From positions 4,774,001 through 4,838,000 of the forward strand of contig NZ_AP024237.1 of assembly GCF_016592155.1 (NCBI RefSeq): DNA of 64,000 nucleotides, given 5' to 3'. The position numbers and the translations under genes were made by a program. This document shows, in pieces, positions 9,287 through 18,429 of the stretch (position 1 is the stretch's first letter; every line of letters begins with the position of its first letter). Under the pieces are notes generated by a model. It did no database searches, had not been told where the DNA came from, and saw nothing but the letters and a program-made list of their open reading frames with translations. This DNA is from Mycobacterium heckeshornense (GTDB taxonomy: Bacteria > Actinomycetota > Actinomycetes > Mycobacteriales > Mycobacteriaceae).

Positions 9287-10141
9287 TTACAGCCGTGGTG
9301 TCAAGTCCAGCGAGGTGATTGTCGTCATCCGGTTCACCAGCCAGCGTCCCTGCGCGCGCTTCATGAACAGCCGGTAGGACAGGTACTTCAGTGACGGAAC
9401 ACCTTTGGTCAGGGGGCTGGTCGAGGTTGTGTTGGTGTACACGATCGCGATGGCTTCGGGCCCCGCAAGCGATTCCACGGCTACCCCGGTCACCTGGGTG
9501 TTGTTGGTTACCTTTGCCTGCTTGTTGGTCGGAGCAATCCCGTCGACGAATTTGCGGTACTGCGCCTCGAAATCACCGCTGAGGTAGTTCGCCGCCCGAT
9601 CAGCCAACGTGTCCATGTTGTCCGGGGTGTAAGTCCACAGCGTCGTGATGGCATCTGCTGCGGTGCGCGCGATCTTGAGCTTGGTGGCGACATTGGCCCG
9701 ATCGGCGAGATAAGGCTGCACAGTAGCCCCGGCGAACGCCGCGGAGCCCACGAACAACGCGGCCGCCACACCGACCGCGATGACGAGTCTCCTGCCGGCC
9801 GGACGCCCGGCGCGGGCGTCACGCTCGTCGGAAGTGTCGGCTGCGTCGTTGGCGTCGGCGTCTGCGTTCGGTTCCTCGCCACCGCCGCTTCCAGCAGAAT
9901 CGGTTGCCGCGCTGCCAGTTTCGGAGCTCTCGGTGACACCGGCGTCGGATTTCCCGGTGGCAGCTTCGAGGTTCGGAGCATCGGTCTCGACAGGCTCGGG
10001 TTCAACCTCGCCCTCGGTGACGGTACCTGTCGCCGAATTTTCGTCGATGCCGCCGGGTCTCACTGCGTCGGCCGCCATTCGGGCCCGGCGCCAACGCCCC
10101 CAGCGCCGGGGCATGCGATGTGACGGCTTATGCCCCGTCAC
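9287..10141 (-). CDS. Mce1-associated membrane protein (Rv0178-like)
   Basis: About 284 residues: an acidic, low-complexity cytoplasmic N-terminus (rich in Glu, Asp, Ala, Thr), one transmembrane helix (RLVIAVGVAAALFVGSAAFA) and a C-terminal outer domain of the Mce-associated family that resembles a nuclear-transport-factor fold. Such proteins are thought to stabilise or assist the Mce1 transporter. The GTG at 10141 overlaps the stop of the previous gene (ATGTGA), which indicates translational coupling and decides the start. It is the fourth and last of the Mce-associated genes, as in Mtb. Confidence 0.88.
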   Translation of the reverse strand: MTGHKPSHRMPRRWGRWRRARMAADAVRPGGIDENSATGTVTEGEVEPEPVETDAPNLEAATGKSDAGVTESSETGSAATDSAGSGGGEEPNADADANDAADTSDERDARAGRPAGRRLVIAVGVAAALFVGSAAFAGATVQPYLADRANVATKLKIARTAADAITTLWTYTPDNMDTLADRAANYLSGDFEAQYRKFVDGIAPTNKQAKVTNNTQVTGVAVESLAGPEAIAIVYTNTTSTSPLTKGVPSLKYLSYRLFMKRAQGRWLVNRMTTITSLDLTPRL

Positions 10142-10758
10142 ATCACCTGCACGAGGTTGCTGATCTTCCACTGGTTCCCTTCCTGCCTCGCCGTCGCCAC
10201 CCACCGTGTAGCGTTCTCGAACACCTGTTTGCCGTCCGGGGACTTCGAGGTGACATCGACGGCAACCAGCACAGTGGCGCTGCCATCGTCGGTCCACCTT
10301 TCGACGCCGGCGTCGAGCACCGTGCCTTTGGTCGGTTCACCTCGGGCGACCTGGACGAGGACCTCGTTCTCCTTGTCTTGGTATTGCTTTGCGAAATCTC
10401 CTGTGGCTTGGGCTAACACGCGATCGACATAGTCATTGGCGTGGAATGGATCAACGGACGTGAACTGCGTCATAAACGAACTGACGTACGTTAGCACCGC
10501 CGCTTCTTTGGTCGCGATTCGCCGCTGAGATTCGTGCGAGACAAGCATGAGAGCGCATGCCGAAATCGCGGTCACCATGGTCACGACGGCCACCGTTGTA
10601 GCAAGTGCCAATCCCCATCGCCGTGACCGCAAACCCGCTCGGAACTCCGCTACCAGCACCCGCGGCCTAAGCCGCGACGCCAACCGCCGCGGCCGCTTCG
10701 CAATAGGCGCGACCAGCAGTGGTCGGTCATCGGGACCAAACTTGCGGCGCGGGCTCAT
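10138..10758 (-). CDS. Mce1-associated membrane protein (Rv0177-like)
   Basis: About 206 residues with a basic N-terminus, one transmembrane helix (LALATTVAVVTMVTAISACALM) and a C-terminal Mce-associated domain ending in NQWKISNLVQVM. The ATG at 10758 overlaps the stop of the preceding gene as ATGA, fixing the start; a longer frame upstream would run into that gene. It is predicted to sit in the plasma membrane with its C-terminal domain outside, next to the Mce1 complex. Confidence 0.88.
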   Translation of the reverse strand: MSPRRKFGPDDRPLLVAPIAKRPRRLASRLRPRVLVAEFRAGLRSRRWGLALATTVAVVTMVTAISACALMLVSHESQRRIATKEAAVLTYVSSFMTQFTSVDPFHANDYVDRVLAQATGDFAKQYQDKENEVLVQVARGEPTKGTVLDAGVERWTDDGSATVLVAVDVTSKSPDGKQVFENATRWVATARQEGNQWKISNLVQVM

Positions 10759-11732
10759 TTTCCGCGACCCACCGGCGCGGGTTTGGTCAGCACTGTCAGG
10801 TCGTCGACGCGCCAACGGGCGTCGGAGCCCTTCGCGAAAGTCACCCGGACGGTCGCGCTGATGTACCGCTCACCAGGTGGCACACCGCGCTGCCCCTGCA
10901 TAAACAACAGCATCGTTGCATGGTCAGGAGAAACCGATCGTATCGAGCTGTTGGCGACCCAGTACTGGTTGGTGACCGGTTTGCCCTTCTGCACCGCTTG
11001 CTGCTGGGTGGCGAGTTGTTCGCGGTATTTATCGGTCGTCAACGACCGGGCATGCTCGAAGTCACTTTGCAGGGTTTTGGGATCGTAGGTCAGCATCTCC
11101 GCGACCATCTTCGGTCCTTGCAGCGCAACCTGCTTGCGGACCTGGTCAAGCGTGTGGTCGTCGCGGTACACCACCCAGTAGTCCACCACAGTGCCCACCA
11201 GGCACAGCAGCGCCGCAATCAACACCGCGACCCCGGTCAGCTGCCTGATCTTGCCAGGCCGCCGCTCCGGATCGACCCCCCGCACTTCCGTGCGCACCAG
11301 CAGGTCTGCGAACGTACGCCGTCGCGGATCCCACAGTGGCCAAAGCCAACCCACCAACACCGACCCGGTGTCCAGCAGGTGCGCCAGATCTCTGAGCAGC
11401 AGCCGCCACGGCCCGACGGCTGCGCCGTCGTTTCGCACCACTGCAATACCACACAGTGCACGGCCTAAGCTCCAACCGGTGACCGTCGGCAGCAATGACC
11501 GATTGACCGCCATGAGCATGAAGACGAGGCCGATGACCGAAACACACATCCACCAAGGGGTGCTGCGCAGCGGCACACTCAGCGCGACCAACGCCATGGT
11601 GACCAAGACCGCCACACCCGGCATTACGTCCACCGCAAACGCAGCAGCGCGAAGGTGCCACGGCGCCAGGCGATCCCGTGGATCGACGTCGATGGCCAGG
11701 GTGGTCGCCGTGGCGTCGGCGACTGCGGTCAC
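10755..11732 (-). CDS. Mce1-associated RDD-family membrane protein (Rv0176-like)
   Basis: A 325-residue protein combining an RDD-type membrane domain (residues about 20-150, three hydrophobic helices, with the R-D pair in RAAAFAVDVMPG) and, after a further helix near 165-185, an extracytoplasmic Mce-associated domain. The GTG start overlaps the stop of the upstream gene by 4 nt (GTGA). In Mtb the equivalent Rv0176 lies in the mce1 operon; the exact job is unknown. Confidence 0.88.
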   Translation of the reverse strand: MTAVADATATTLAIDVDPRDRLAPWHLRAAAFAVDVMPGVAVLVTMALVALSVPLRSTPWWMCVSVIGLVFMLMAVNRSLLPTVTGWSLGRALCGIAVVRNDGAAVGPWRLLLRDLAHLLDTGSVLVGWLWPLWDPRRRTFADLLVRTEVRGVDPERRPGKIRQLTGVAVLIAALLCLVGTVVDYWVVYRDDHTLDQVRKQVALQGPKMVAEMLTYDPKTLQSDFEHARSLTTDKYREQLATQQQAVQKGKPVTNQYWVANSSIRSVSPDHATMLLFMQGQRGVPPGERYISATVRVTFAKGSDARWRVDDLTVLTKPAPVGRGK

Positions 11733-12532
11733 TTGGTCACCTGTTCGAGTTTGGAAATCTTGTACCGCCCCTCATCGGATGCCATCTTGACCCGCAGGCG
11801 ATAACCACTTTCCTGCCCTTTGGCTTCAGCGTTGGTCACCTTGACGCGCAGCGCCACCAACACATCGATCGAACCGTCGTTGTTGTTGCGTTCCACCGCC
11901 GCGCGCATGTCCGAAACCTGGACGCGGGCATTTGCGGCCTGATACGCATCGACGAGCAGGCCGCTGTACAACGCCGCTTGCGCGCCGAAATCACCGGTGG
12001 AGCACTCGATGATCTTCCGCGCACTCTCGGCCATCGCAGCGGTATCCGGTGCCTGCGTCGCCGAAACACATTCCTTCGCAGCCTGAATGGCCGCAGCGTC
12101 GTCGCGGGCGAGGTTACGACTGTGCTGATGCGCACGCAGCGCGAAATAGCCACCGGTGCCGACTCCGCCGGCCAGCAGCAGAAGCGCTGCGGCGATGCCG
12201 ATAAACCAACGGCGATCCAAACGCGACGGGCTTGGCTCTGCGCCCCGCCAATGCGCCTCGCCATCGGGCTTGGCCTCCGAATCCTCGGCCGTCACCTCGC
12301 GATCAGCCTGGTCGGCTCCGACCTCGGATTCTGCCGAATCCTCGGCCGTCACCTCGCGATCAGCCTGGTCGGCTCCGACCTCGGATTCTGCCGAATCCTC
12401 GGCCGTCACCTCGCGATCAGCCTGGTCGGCTCCGACCTCGGATTCTGCCGAATCCTCGGCCGTCACCTCCGAAAACGACGAGTCGTCCGCATCGGCGGGG
12501 TTCAGCCGGCTGGCGCCAGCATCTCCTTCCAT
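11729..12532 (-). CDS. Mce1-associated membrane protein with acidic repeats (Rv0175-like)
   Basis: A 267-residue protein: an N-terminal acidic region of tandem 19-residue repeats (EVTAEDSAESEVGADQADR, three copies plus a start of a fourth, residues about 22-83), one transmembrane helix (WFIGIAAALLLLAGGVGTGGYFAL) and a C-terminal Mce-associated domain. AGGAG 7 nt before the ATG supports the start, which lies 31 nt inside the end of mce1F. The repeats are predicted disordered and cytoplasmic. First of the four Mce-associated genes following mce1F. Confidence 0.88.
   Translation of the reverse strand: MEGDAGASRLNPADADDSSFSEVTAEDSAESEVGADQADREVTAEDSAESEVGADQADREVTAEDSAESEVGADQADREVTAEDSEAKPDGEAHWRGAEPSPSRLDRRWFIGIAAALLLLAGGVGTGGYFALRAHQHSRNLARDDAAAIQAAKECVSATQAPDTAAMAESARKIIECSTGDFGAQAALYSGLLVDAYQAANARVQVSDMRAAVERNNNDGSIDVLVALRVKVTNAEAKGQESGYRLRVKMASDEGRYKISKLEQVTK
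12277..12469. repeat. 57-bp in-frame tandem repeat
   Basis: Three identical 57-bp units (12283-12339, 12340-12396, 12397-12453), with a 6-bp lead-in at 12277 and a 16-bp start of a fourth unit at 12454. The unit length is a multiple of three, so each copy adds 19 residues to the cytoplasmic tail of the Rv0175-like protein without breaking the frame. Perfect identity between copies points to recent expansion and probable length variation between strains. Confidence 0.95.
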
Positions 12533-14058
12533 CCGTCGTCTCCTGTTTTGCTCGAGTTTTCGACGGCGTATTTGACACCATCGGGCCCTACCAGTTCACC
12601 GCTTTGCGGACTGTAGATTGCCGTGGGAGGCCCGCTGGGAGTGTAGACGCAGGGGTTGGGTTGCTGTCCGTTGCATTGCACCGTACCCGATCCGGGCCGT
12701 TGCAGTGGATCGCTGATCGGCGGCGGTGTCCCCGCCACACGGTCGGCGGGTGCCGGATTGAGACCGGTGTTGATGGTCGGCGCGGGTATCACCTGGCCCG
12801 GGTTGATCGGCTGGTCGCACCGAGCACCGGGTGCGGGGCAGTTCTTGATCTGGTTCGGGTCGCCGTACCACGGGTTGGTCCCCAGCGGCACGTAGGGCTT
12901 GGGGTCACGGCAGTCCCGTGGTGTTGCCGCGCGCTTCCCCGGCACGTCGACACATGGAATATTGCGAGACCCGCGCACCACGTTGGCCGGGGTTTCTTTC
13001 GGAATCTTGCAGTATGTGCCCGCCGGCAATGGCAGCAGGCTGGTGTCCGCGGGCGACCGCCATTCCGATGCCGGAAGGAACCCGGTCAGACACGGCGGCG
13101 GTTGGTTGATCGACAATGCCAGGTCGAGAGCGAGACGCCCGTCGCGCTCGTAGGGGGCGGCGACCGCCTGCGCAATCGAGGCGCCCTGCGGCAGGAACAC
13201 GACCAACTGCTCGACGCCCTTGTTGTAGCGCTTGAGCATCTCCAGCACGATTTCCAGATTCGCCAGCGTTTGCGGTAACGACTCGCGGACATCGCTGAAC
13301 ACCGCGGTAACCAGATCGGCGGTCGGCGCTCCCTGGTTCAGGATGCTTTGCAGGTGCTGGTCGTTTGCCGCGGCCTGCGCACCCAGGTTGTTCAGGTTGC
13401 GGGCCCAGCGCTCGATGGCATTACCAGAGTTCACCTGACTTTCCAGGATCGGCCCGGAGTGTTGGATGATGTCGTTGACGTCGCGGATATTGGTGTTGAA
13501 GTCGCTGGTAATCGCCTGAGTTGCGTCAGTCAGCCGTTGCAGCGCTGGACCCAATCCGCCGACTGCTTGCGCTGTTTCGTCGAGTAACGAACTGATCTTG
13601 TCCTTCGGCAGGACCGCCAGTCCGCGGTTGGCGGTGTCAAGCGCCGGCCCGATCTCGCTGGGCACGGTGCCCTTGGTAATGGTTTGTCCGGGCGAGAAGT
13701 ACTTGCCCGGGTTGCCGGCAGACACCAGGTCCAGATACTGCTCACCAACGGCCGATACCGAATGCACGTTGGCTGTCGCGTCGATCGGTATTTTGTAACG
13801 GCTGTCGATGCTCATCGTTGCCTGGGCACCGGTTTCGGTGGGCTGCACATCGGTGACCTTGCCGATGGTGATACCGCGATAGGTGACATTGGAGGTCCGG
13901 TACAGACCGCCGGACGAAGGCAGATCCGCCTTCAAGGTGTACTGACCGATACCTGCCACACTGGGAAGACGCAGGTAATACCAGCCCAGCGCGACAATCG
14001 CGATCACCGTCAGAACACCGAACAGGATCAGCTGCCGTCTGAGGAATTGCGTCAGCAT
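12502..14058 (-). CDS. mce1F: Mce1F, lipid-import substrate-binding subunit
   Basis: A 518-residue Mce protein. An N-terminal membrane anchor (LILFGVLTVIAIVALGWYYL) precedes the MCE domain (about residues 38-115, with YTLKADLPSSGGLYRTSNVTYRGITIGKV) and a long helical stretch to about 300. The tail (300-518) is rich in Pro, Asn and Cys. Six such subunits assemble into the periplasmic tube of the Mce1 transporter, which imports fatty and mycolic acids in Mtb. It overlaps lprK by 7 nt upstream and the Rv0175-like gene downstream. Confidence 0.95.
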   Translation of the reverse strand: MLTQFLRRQLILFGVLTVIAIVALGWYYLRLPSVAGIGQYTLKADLPSSGGLYRTSNVTYRGITIGKVTDVQPTETGAQATMSIDSRYKIPIDATANVHSVSAVGEQYLDLVSAGNPGKYFSPGQTITKGTVPSEIGPALDTANRGLAVLPKDKISSLLDETAQAVGGLGPALQRLTDATQAITSDFNTNIRDVNDIIQHSGPILESQVNSGNAIERWARNLNNLGAQAAANDQHLQSILNQGAPTADLVTAVFSDVRESLPQTLANLEIVLEMLKRYNKGVEQLVVFLPQGASIAQAVAAPYERDGRLALDLALSINQPPPCLTGFLPASEWRSPADTSLLPLPAGTYCKIPKETPANVVRGSRNIPCVDVPGKRAATPRDCRDPKPYVPLGTNPWYGDPNQIKNCPAPGARCDQPINPGQVIPAPTINTGLNPAPADRVAGTPPPISDPLQRPGSGTVQCNGQQPNPCVYTPSGPPTAIYSPQSGELVGPDGVKYAVENSSKTGDDGWKEMLAPAG

Positions 14059-15221
14059 TGCCTATCCGCCCTTTCGACCAGCGGCCCGCCGGGCGCGTCA
14101 TTCGGGTTCGGCGTGTACCGCACGTCCGGGATCATCGTTTCGGGATCGCGGCCATACGATTGCTCGAGTGCACGCAGCGCACCGGAGAACCCCGTGCCGG
14201 TGAGAAACGCGTTGTCGACGGCGGAAAGGGTCAGGTCCAACTCCAGCGACACGTTCATGTAGTCGCCTCGCAGCAACTTCGGCACGCTGTCGATGTCGAA
14301 GGGTTGGGTAAGGATCAGCTTGAGCGCTCCGCGCAGATCCGGTGCGGCACGAGCGAGTTCCCGCAACGGGCATTGCAGCGACTGCAGATCCTGATGCAGA
14401 TTGGGCCGGGTGCCGGATAGGTACCTGTCTGCTTCGCGGCTGAGCCGACCAACCGCGTCGGTCGCGTTGATGAGCAACTCTTGTTTTTCGTTGAAATGCT
14501 TGATCAGCGGCGGGAATTCGGTCAGCACCCGATCGACCACATCTGAGCGTGGACCCACGTAGGCCAGCAGCCGGTTGGTGGAATCGATCGCGTGGGTGAT
14601 GTCATAGCGCTGCTCGTTGACCTGGCGGGTGAAGGTGTCGAGCTTGCCGAGCAGACCACGGATCTGGTCGGCCCGCCCGTGGACGATGTTGTAAATCTCG
14701 TTCTGCAGCACCTCGAGGTTGGGGACACCGCCACCACGCAGAATTAGGGCCAGGCTGGCCAGAGTTTGCTCAATCGTGGGGTACGCCGACGAATTCTTCA
14801 AGGGAATGGTGTCGCCGTTCTGGAGCAGTTCTGGCGACGGGTTGGGCGGTGATGCCAGCTCCACATGCTGAGAGCCCAGCAGGCTGGTCTGCCCAATCTT
14901 CGCGGTCGCGTTTTTTGGTAGTTTGATGCCCTTGTCCAGACTCAGCGTCAGCGTAGCGACCCAGTTTTTCAACTTGATCGCCCGCACCGACCCGACAAAT
15001 ACGTCGGCCACCAATACGCGGCTGTTGTTATTGAGCGCCAGGGTTTCTGGCATTTGCACATAAATCGTGTAGGAGCCGGGGCCGGTGCCGGGGCCGCCGG
15101 GTATCGCCACATTCGCGATTCCGCGCCAGCCACAGGAGCTCAGCAGCAATGTGACCATCAGCACCGCTAGCGCCTGCCACAGCCGGTGCCGGACCCAGCC
15201 CACCGCGCGGGCCGCGCTCAC
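14052..15221 (-). CDS. lprK: Mce1E, lipoprotein LprK
   Basis: A 389-residue lipoprotein subunit of the Mce1 transporter. The N-terminal signal ends in the lipobox LLSSC, so the mature protein is anchored by lipidated Cys30. The MCE domain follows (about residues 48-125, YTIYVQMPETLALNNNSRVLVADVFVGSV), then a helical region. The GTG start overlaps the mce1D stop (GTGA). In Mce systems the E subunit is consistently the lipoprotein, as seen here. Confidence 0.95.
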   Translation of the reverse strand: MSAARAVGWVRHRLWQALAVLMVTLLLSSCGWRGIANVAIPGGPGTGPGSYTIYVQMPETLALNNNSRVLVADVFVGSVRAIKLKNWVATLTLSLDKGIKLPKNATAKIGQTSLLGSQHVELASPPNPSPELLQNGDTIPLKNSSAYPTIEQTLASLALILRGGGVPNLEVLQNEIYNIVHGRADQIRGLLGKLDTFTRQVNEQRYDITHAIDSTNRLLAYVGPRSDVVDRVLTEFPPLIKHFNEKQELLINATDAVGRLSREADRYLSGTRPNLHQDLQSLQCPLRELARAAPDLRGALKLILTQPFDIDSVPKLLRGDYMNVSLELDLTLSAVDNAFLTGTGFSGALRALEQSYGRDPETMIPDVRYTPNPNDAPGGPLVERADRQC

Positions 15222-16828
15222 TGGCCCGCTCCTGCCTCAGCGGGCAGCGGCGGACCGCCCGGCGCGGGTGCCGACACCGGCGCAGGTGTCGGTGGCACGG
15301 GGCCAGGGACCACACCCGGTCCCGGCGCCGGTGGCGGGATCGGCACTTGCGGCGCCTGCACCCCGATGGGCGGCAACACCGGGTACTCGTCATACGCGTT
15401 CGGCGGCCCAGGCGGTGTCTGCAGCCCGGATTGTGGAGGTGCGATGTCGGGTCCTCCCATAAGTTCGGCCAGTGACTCCGGAGTCATCAGGCCCGCGGTG
15501 ATCGGTCCCACCTGGGCGCCTTGCATGCCGGGCGCGACGACCCAGCCCTGCTGGGTATTTCGGTGTGATAATGGCGTGTCCGGCACCCAGATACCCGGGA
15601 CCGTGGTGTCCTTGTAGCCGTTCGGGGGCTGAAGCCGCGGCTCGGAGTAGGCCACCTCCTTGGGCAATGTCGCTGCGGTGCTGAAGAGGTTCAGGCCAAA
15701 GGGCAGGTAGTTGAACTTGATTGCATCGAGAATCGGCGCCAAGTACTGCGCACACAGCTCGGCGGACTCCTGATAGCCGGCTCGGCTGCCGGCCTGAATC
15801 GCGCTGCAGATGAACTGCATTGGGTTAGCGAAGTTTTGGATCGCCGAGACGGCGACCACAGCGCCGTGCGCCGGGTGGTAGATCTGGTTGATGTTGGCGG
15901 CCGCCGTCGGCAAAACATGCAGGCCGCTCTCCAACCCATTCAGCGGGTCGGGCTGCACCAGCGTGGTGGTGGCGGTCGCGAGGTTGTTGACATCGTGTGT
16001 CAACACCTCGCGGTTCTTCTCTAAGAACGGCCGCAAAGTCGCAAGCAGGCTGTCGAACTGCTGAATCGCGTTGGCCAGGTCTCGATCGGAGCCGACCAAG
16101 TTGTTGGTGAACTGGGCCAGATTCTTGTTCAACGCCACGAACTGCTGGTCGTCCTGGTGCAGGGCGTTGACGAAAAGCGCCAGACTGCGCAAAACCGCGA
16201 AGAAGTCACCACGACCTTCGTTCAGCGCGGTCAACGCTCGCGACAGGCTGTCGAATGTGGTGTTGATCTGCTTGCCCTTGCCGGCCAGCCCGTCGGCGAA
16301 CGATTCGATGACATCGCCGAAAGGCCCTTTCGGCTGCTCTTTCGTGGGACCGAGTTTGGAAATGATGTTGGTGACACTGTTACGCAGCTGGTCCCACTCG
16401 GTTGGCACCTGGGTGCGCTCGATCGGGATCACCGCACCATCGGGCAGCACCGGACCGCCTCGGTACGGCGGAGTCAACTGGATATTCCGGGCCGCCACCA
16501 GGGTCGGGTTAAGGATCACCGCCTGCGCGTTCGCGGGCACCTTGTACTTGTTGCTGTAGTGAAAAGTCACCTTCATCTTGTCACCGGCAGGTTCGATCTT
16601 GTCGATCGAACCCACCCGCACACCCATGATCTGGACCTTGTCCCCGGAATAAAGACCATTCGTCTCGGTGAAGTAGGCCACCACGGTGTTGTTGGTCAGC
16701 TTCTGGTAGAGCTCCCGGCCGACGAAGAAAGCGACCAGAGCCAGCACCACCACCAGCGACCCGATGATCACCGATGCCCGCGACAATCTGGGCAGTCGCA
16801 GGTTGCGGATATCGAAGATCGAGCTCAA
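15218..16828 (-). CDS. mce1D: Mce1D, lipid-import substrate-binding subunit
   Basis: A 536-residue Mce protein: membrane anchor at about residues 18-40 (ASVIIGSLVVVLALVAFFVG), MCE domain about 45-120 (VVAYFTETNGLYSGDKVQIMGVRVGSI), long helical region, and a C-terminal 100 residues that are strongly Pro/Ala/Gly-rich (ending VSAPAPGGPPLPAEAGAGQ). The TTG start is decided by its TTGA overlap with the end of mce1C. It sits in the inner-membrane/periplasmic Mce1 complex. Confidence 0.95.
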   Translation of the reverse strand: MSSIFDIRNLRLPRLSRASVIIGSLVVVLALVAFFVGRELYQKLTNNTVVAYFTETNGLYSGDKVQIMGVRVGSIDKIEPAGDKMKVTFHYSNKYKVPANAQAVILNPTLVAARNIQLTPPYRGGPVLPDGAVIPIERTQVPTEWDQLRNSVTNIISKLGPTKEQPKGPFGDVIESFADGLAGKGKQINTTFDSLSRALTALNEGRGDFFAVLRSLALFVNALHQDDQQFVALNKNLAQFTNNLVGSDRDLANAIQQFDSLLATLRPFLEKNREVLTHDVNNLATATTTLVQPDPLNGLESGLHVLPTAAANINQIYHPAHGAVVAVSAIQNFANPMQFICSAIQAGSRAGYQESAELCAQYLAPILDAIKFNYLPFGLNLFSTAATLPKEVAYSEPRLQPPNGYKDTTVPGIWVPDTPLSHRNTQQGWVVAPGMQGAQVGPITAGLMTPESLAELMGGPDIAPPQSGLQTPPGPPNAYDEYPVLPPIGVQAPQVPIPPPAPGPGVVPGPVPPTPAPVSAPAPGGPPLPAEAGAGQ

Positions 16829-18429
16829 CTTTGGCTACCTCCCAAGCTTCCTCCGCCGCCACCGGGCTGGCTTCCCAGAACGCCGGGCGGGATGAAAGGT
16901 GCGGGCAGCTGCTGTCCGGGTCCGGGCGGCGCCGGCGGCCCGGGAGCCAGTGGCGCTGGCGGCGGTGCCGCCGCGGGATTGGCCGGAGCCGGGCCCGCCA
17001 CAGGTGCGTTGGGCGGCTCGCTACGCGCTCCCGGCGGCGCATTCGGCGGCAGCGGCACCGCGGTGCCTGGTACGTCAGGAGGCACCTCCCCGGGCCGTCC
17101 GGCGATCGGGATGCCCGGTGTCGGCGGTAGCCCATTCGGGTTCGGCGGCGACGACATCACGTCGGGCGGGGCCAACTCCGGACCCCCCAGCGGGCCGAAC
17201 GGGCCTTGGTTTTGGTTAATGCCCGCACACGGCAACGGGTTCCACGGCCGCGGCAGGAGATCGGGAGTCGGCGTGTATGAACACGGCGATCCGGGTGGAA
17301 CGGCCGGTCCCGGATGGTCGGGTGTGCCCTCCAATACCGGCGGCGCGGGCGGCGGAGCGCCGTTGGGCAAACGGGTGCCGTTCGGATCGGGGAAGCGGAA
17401 TGCGGGCAGCCCGGCATTGCGCCAGAACTCCTCGGGGTCGATGCCGCGTTTCTTGAACGCGGCATCGACCCAGGGCTGCAGAATCCAGTACGGCAGCAAG
17501 TTGGCCAGGATCACCTTGAAGTAGGGTCCGGACGCGATGGACTCGTTAATAGACGCGACGAACTTGCCGATCGTCGAAAGTGCTTGCGCCAGGTCATCTT
17601 TGCGGGCGACCAGCAAGTCGCTGACAATGCGCAACTGCTCCAAGACGTGGTTCAGGTTCGGGTTGTCGTTGATGAGCCCCTTCACCTGAAGCGAGAAATA
17701 CGACACATTGCCCAGCAGTGCGCTAATAGCCCGGCTGCGCTCGTTGAACGCAACAAGCAGAGCCTTTGCGTTGACCAGCAGCCGATCGACCTGTTGGCTG
17801 CGGTCGCCCAGCACGCTGGCCACCTTGTTGGCTTGCGCGAGAAGGTGTTTGACCTCCTCGTCGCGCTTGCCGACGGTGTCGGAGAGTTTGGCGACGCCGT
17901 CAAGCAGGGGACTCAGGTGGGGGTAGGTCTGGTCGATCGTTTGCGACAACACGTTCAGCGACCGCTTGACGGTATCGATGTCCCATCCGGCTGCCGCCCT
18001 CGTCACGTCGAAGAAAGCGTCGTAAATCTGATACGGGGTCGTGCTTTGGCCCAGTGGCAACACCCCGTTTGGCCGCAGCGACTGAGTGCCGCGCGGCTCG
18101 ATTTCGAGGACCTTCTTGCCGAGGATGGTGTCGGTCTTGATGGCCAGCCGGCTTTCGGTGCCGATGGTGTTGCTTCCGGTCGAGAACTTGATCACGACAT
18201 GATCGCCGTCGATCTTGAGCCCCTGCACAACACCGACGTTGACGCCGGCGATGCGTACTTTGTCACCCTTGTTCAGTTGGCCGGTGTCGGCAAACTGCCC
18301 GTAGTAGCTCGGCTGGGCGAACAGCATGGGCACGCTGGTCATGGTTTGACCGAAGGCCACGATCATCAGCACCACCACCAGGCCCATGAGCCCGATGCGC
18401 AGCCGGTTGGGGGGTTCGAGCGTTCTCAT
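16825..18429 (-). CDS. mce1C: Mce1C, lipid-import substrate-binding subunit
   Basis: About 534 residues. The anchor helix (IGLMGLVVVLMIVAFGQTM) is followed by the MCE domain (about residues 35-110, YYGQFADTGQLNKGDKVRIAGVNVGVV), a helical region to about 330, and a roughly 180-residue Pro-rich tail ending in a glycine/serine stretch. The ATG at 18429 overlaps the mce1B stop as ATGA; a frame extending 26 codons further upstream runs into mce1B and is rejected as the start. Confidence 0.94.
   Translation of the reverse strand: MRTLEPPNRLRIGLMGLVVVLMIVAFGQTMTSVPMLFAQPSYYGQFADTGQLNKGDKVRIAGVNVGVVQGLKIDGDHVVIKFSTGSNTIGTESRLAIKTDTILGKKVLEIEPRGTQSLRPNGVLPLGQSTTPYQIYDAFFDVTRAAAGWDIDTVKRSLNVLSQTIDQTYPHLSPLLDGVAKLSDTVGKRDEEVKHLLAQANKVASVLGDRSQQVDRLLVNAKALLVAFNERSRAISALLGNVSYFSLQVKGLINDNPNLNHVLEQLRIVSDLLVARKDDLAQALSTIGKFVASINESIASGPYFKVILANLLPYWILQPWVDAAFKKRGIDPEEFWRNAGLPAFRFPDPNGTRLPNGAPPPAPPVLEGTPDHPGPAVPPGSPCSYTPTPDLLPRPWNPLPCAGINQNQGPFGPLGGPELAPPDVMSSPPNPNGLPPTPGIPIAGRPGEVPPDVPGTAVPLPPNAPPGARSEPPNAPVAGPAPANPAAAPPPAPLAPGPPAPPGPGQQLPAPFIPPGVLGSQPGGGGGSLGGSQS

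Noticed and set aside
12277..12469. CRISPR-like repeat array
   Set aside because: Copies are directly adjacent without spacers, are in frame and encode a regular peptide. No cas gene is nearby.
13786..14700. Further TGTAA words inside mce1F and lprK as extra operator copies
   Set aside because: No TKACA arm lies 14 nt upstream, and they are inside coding sequence.
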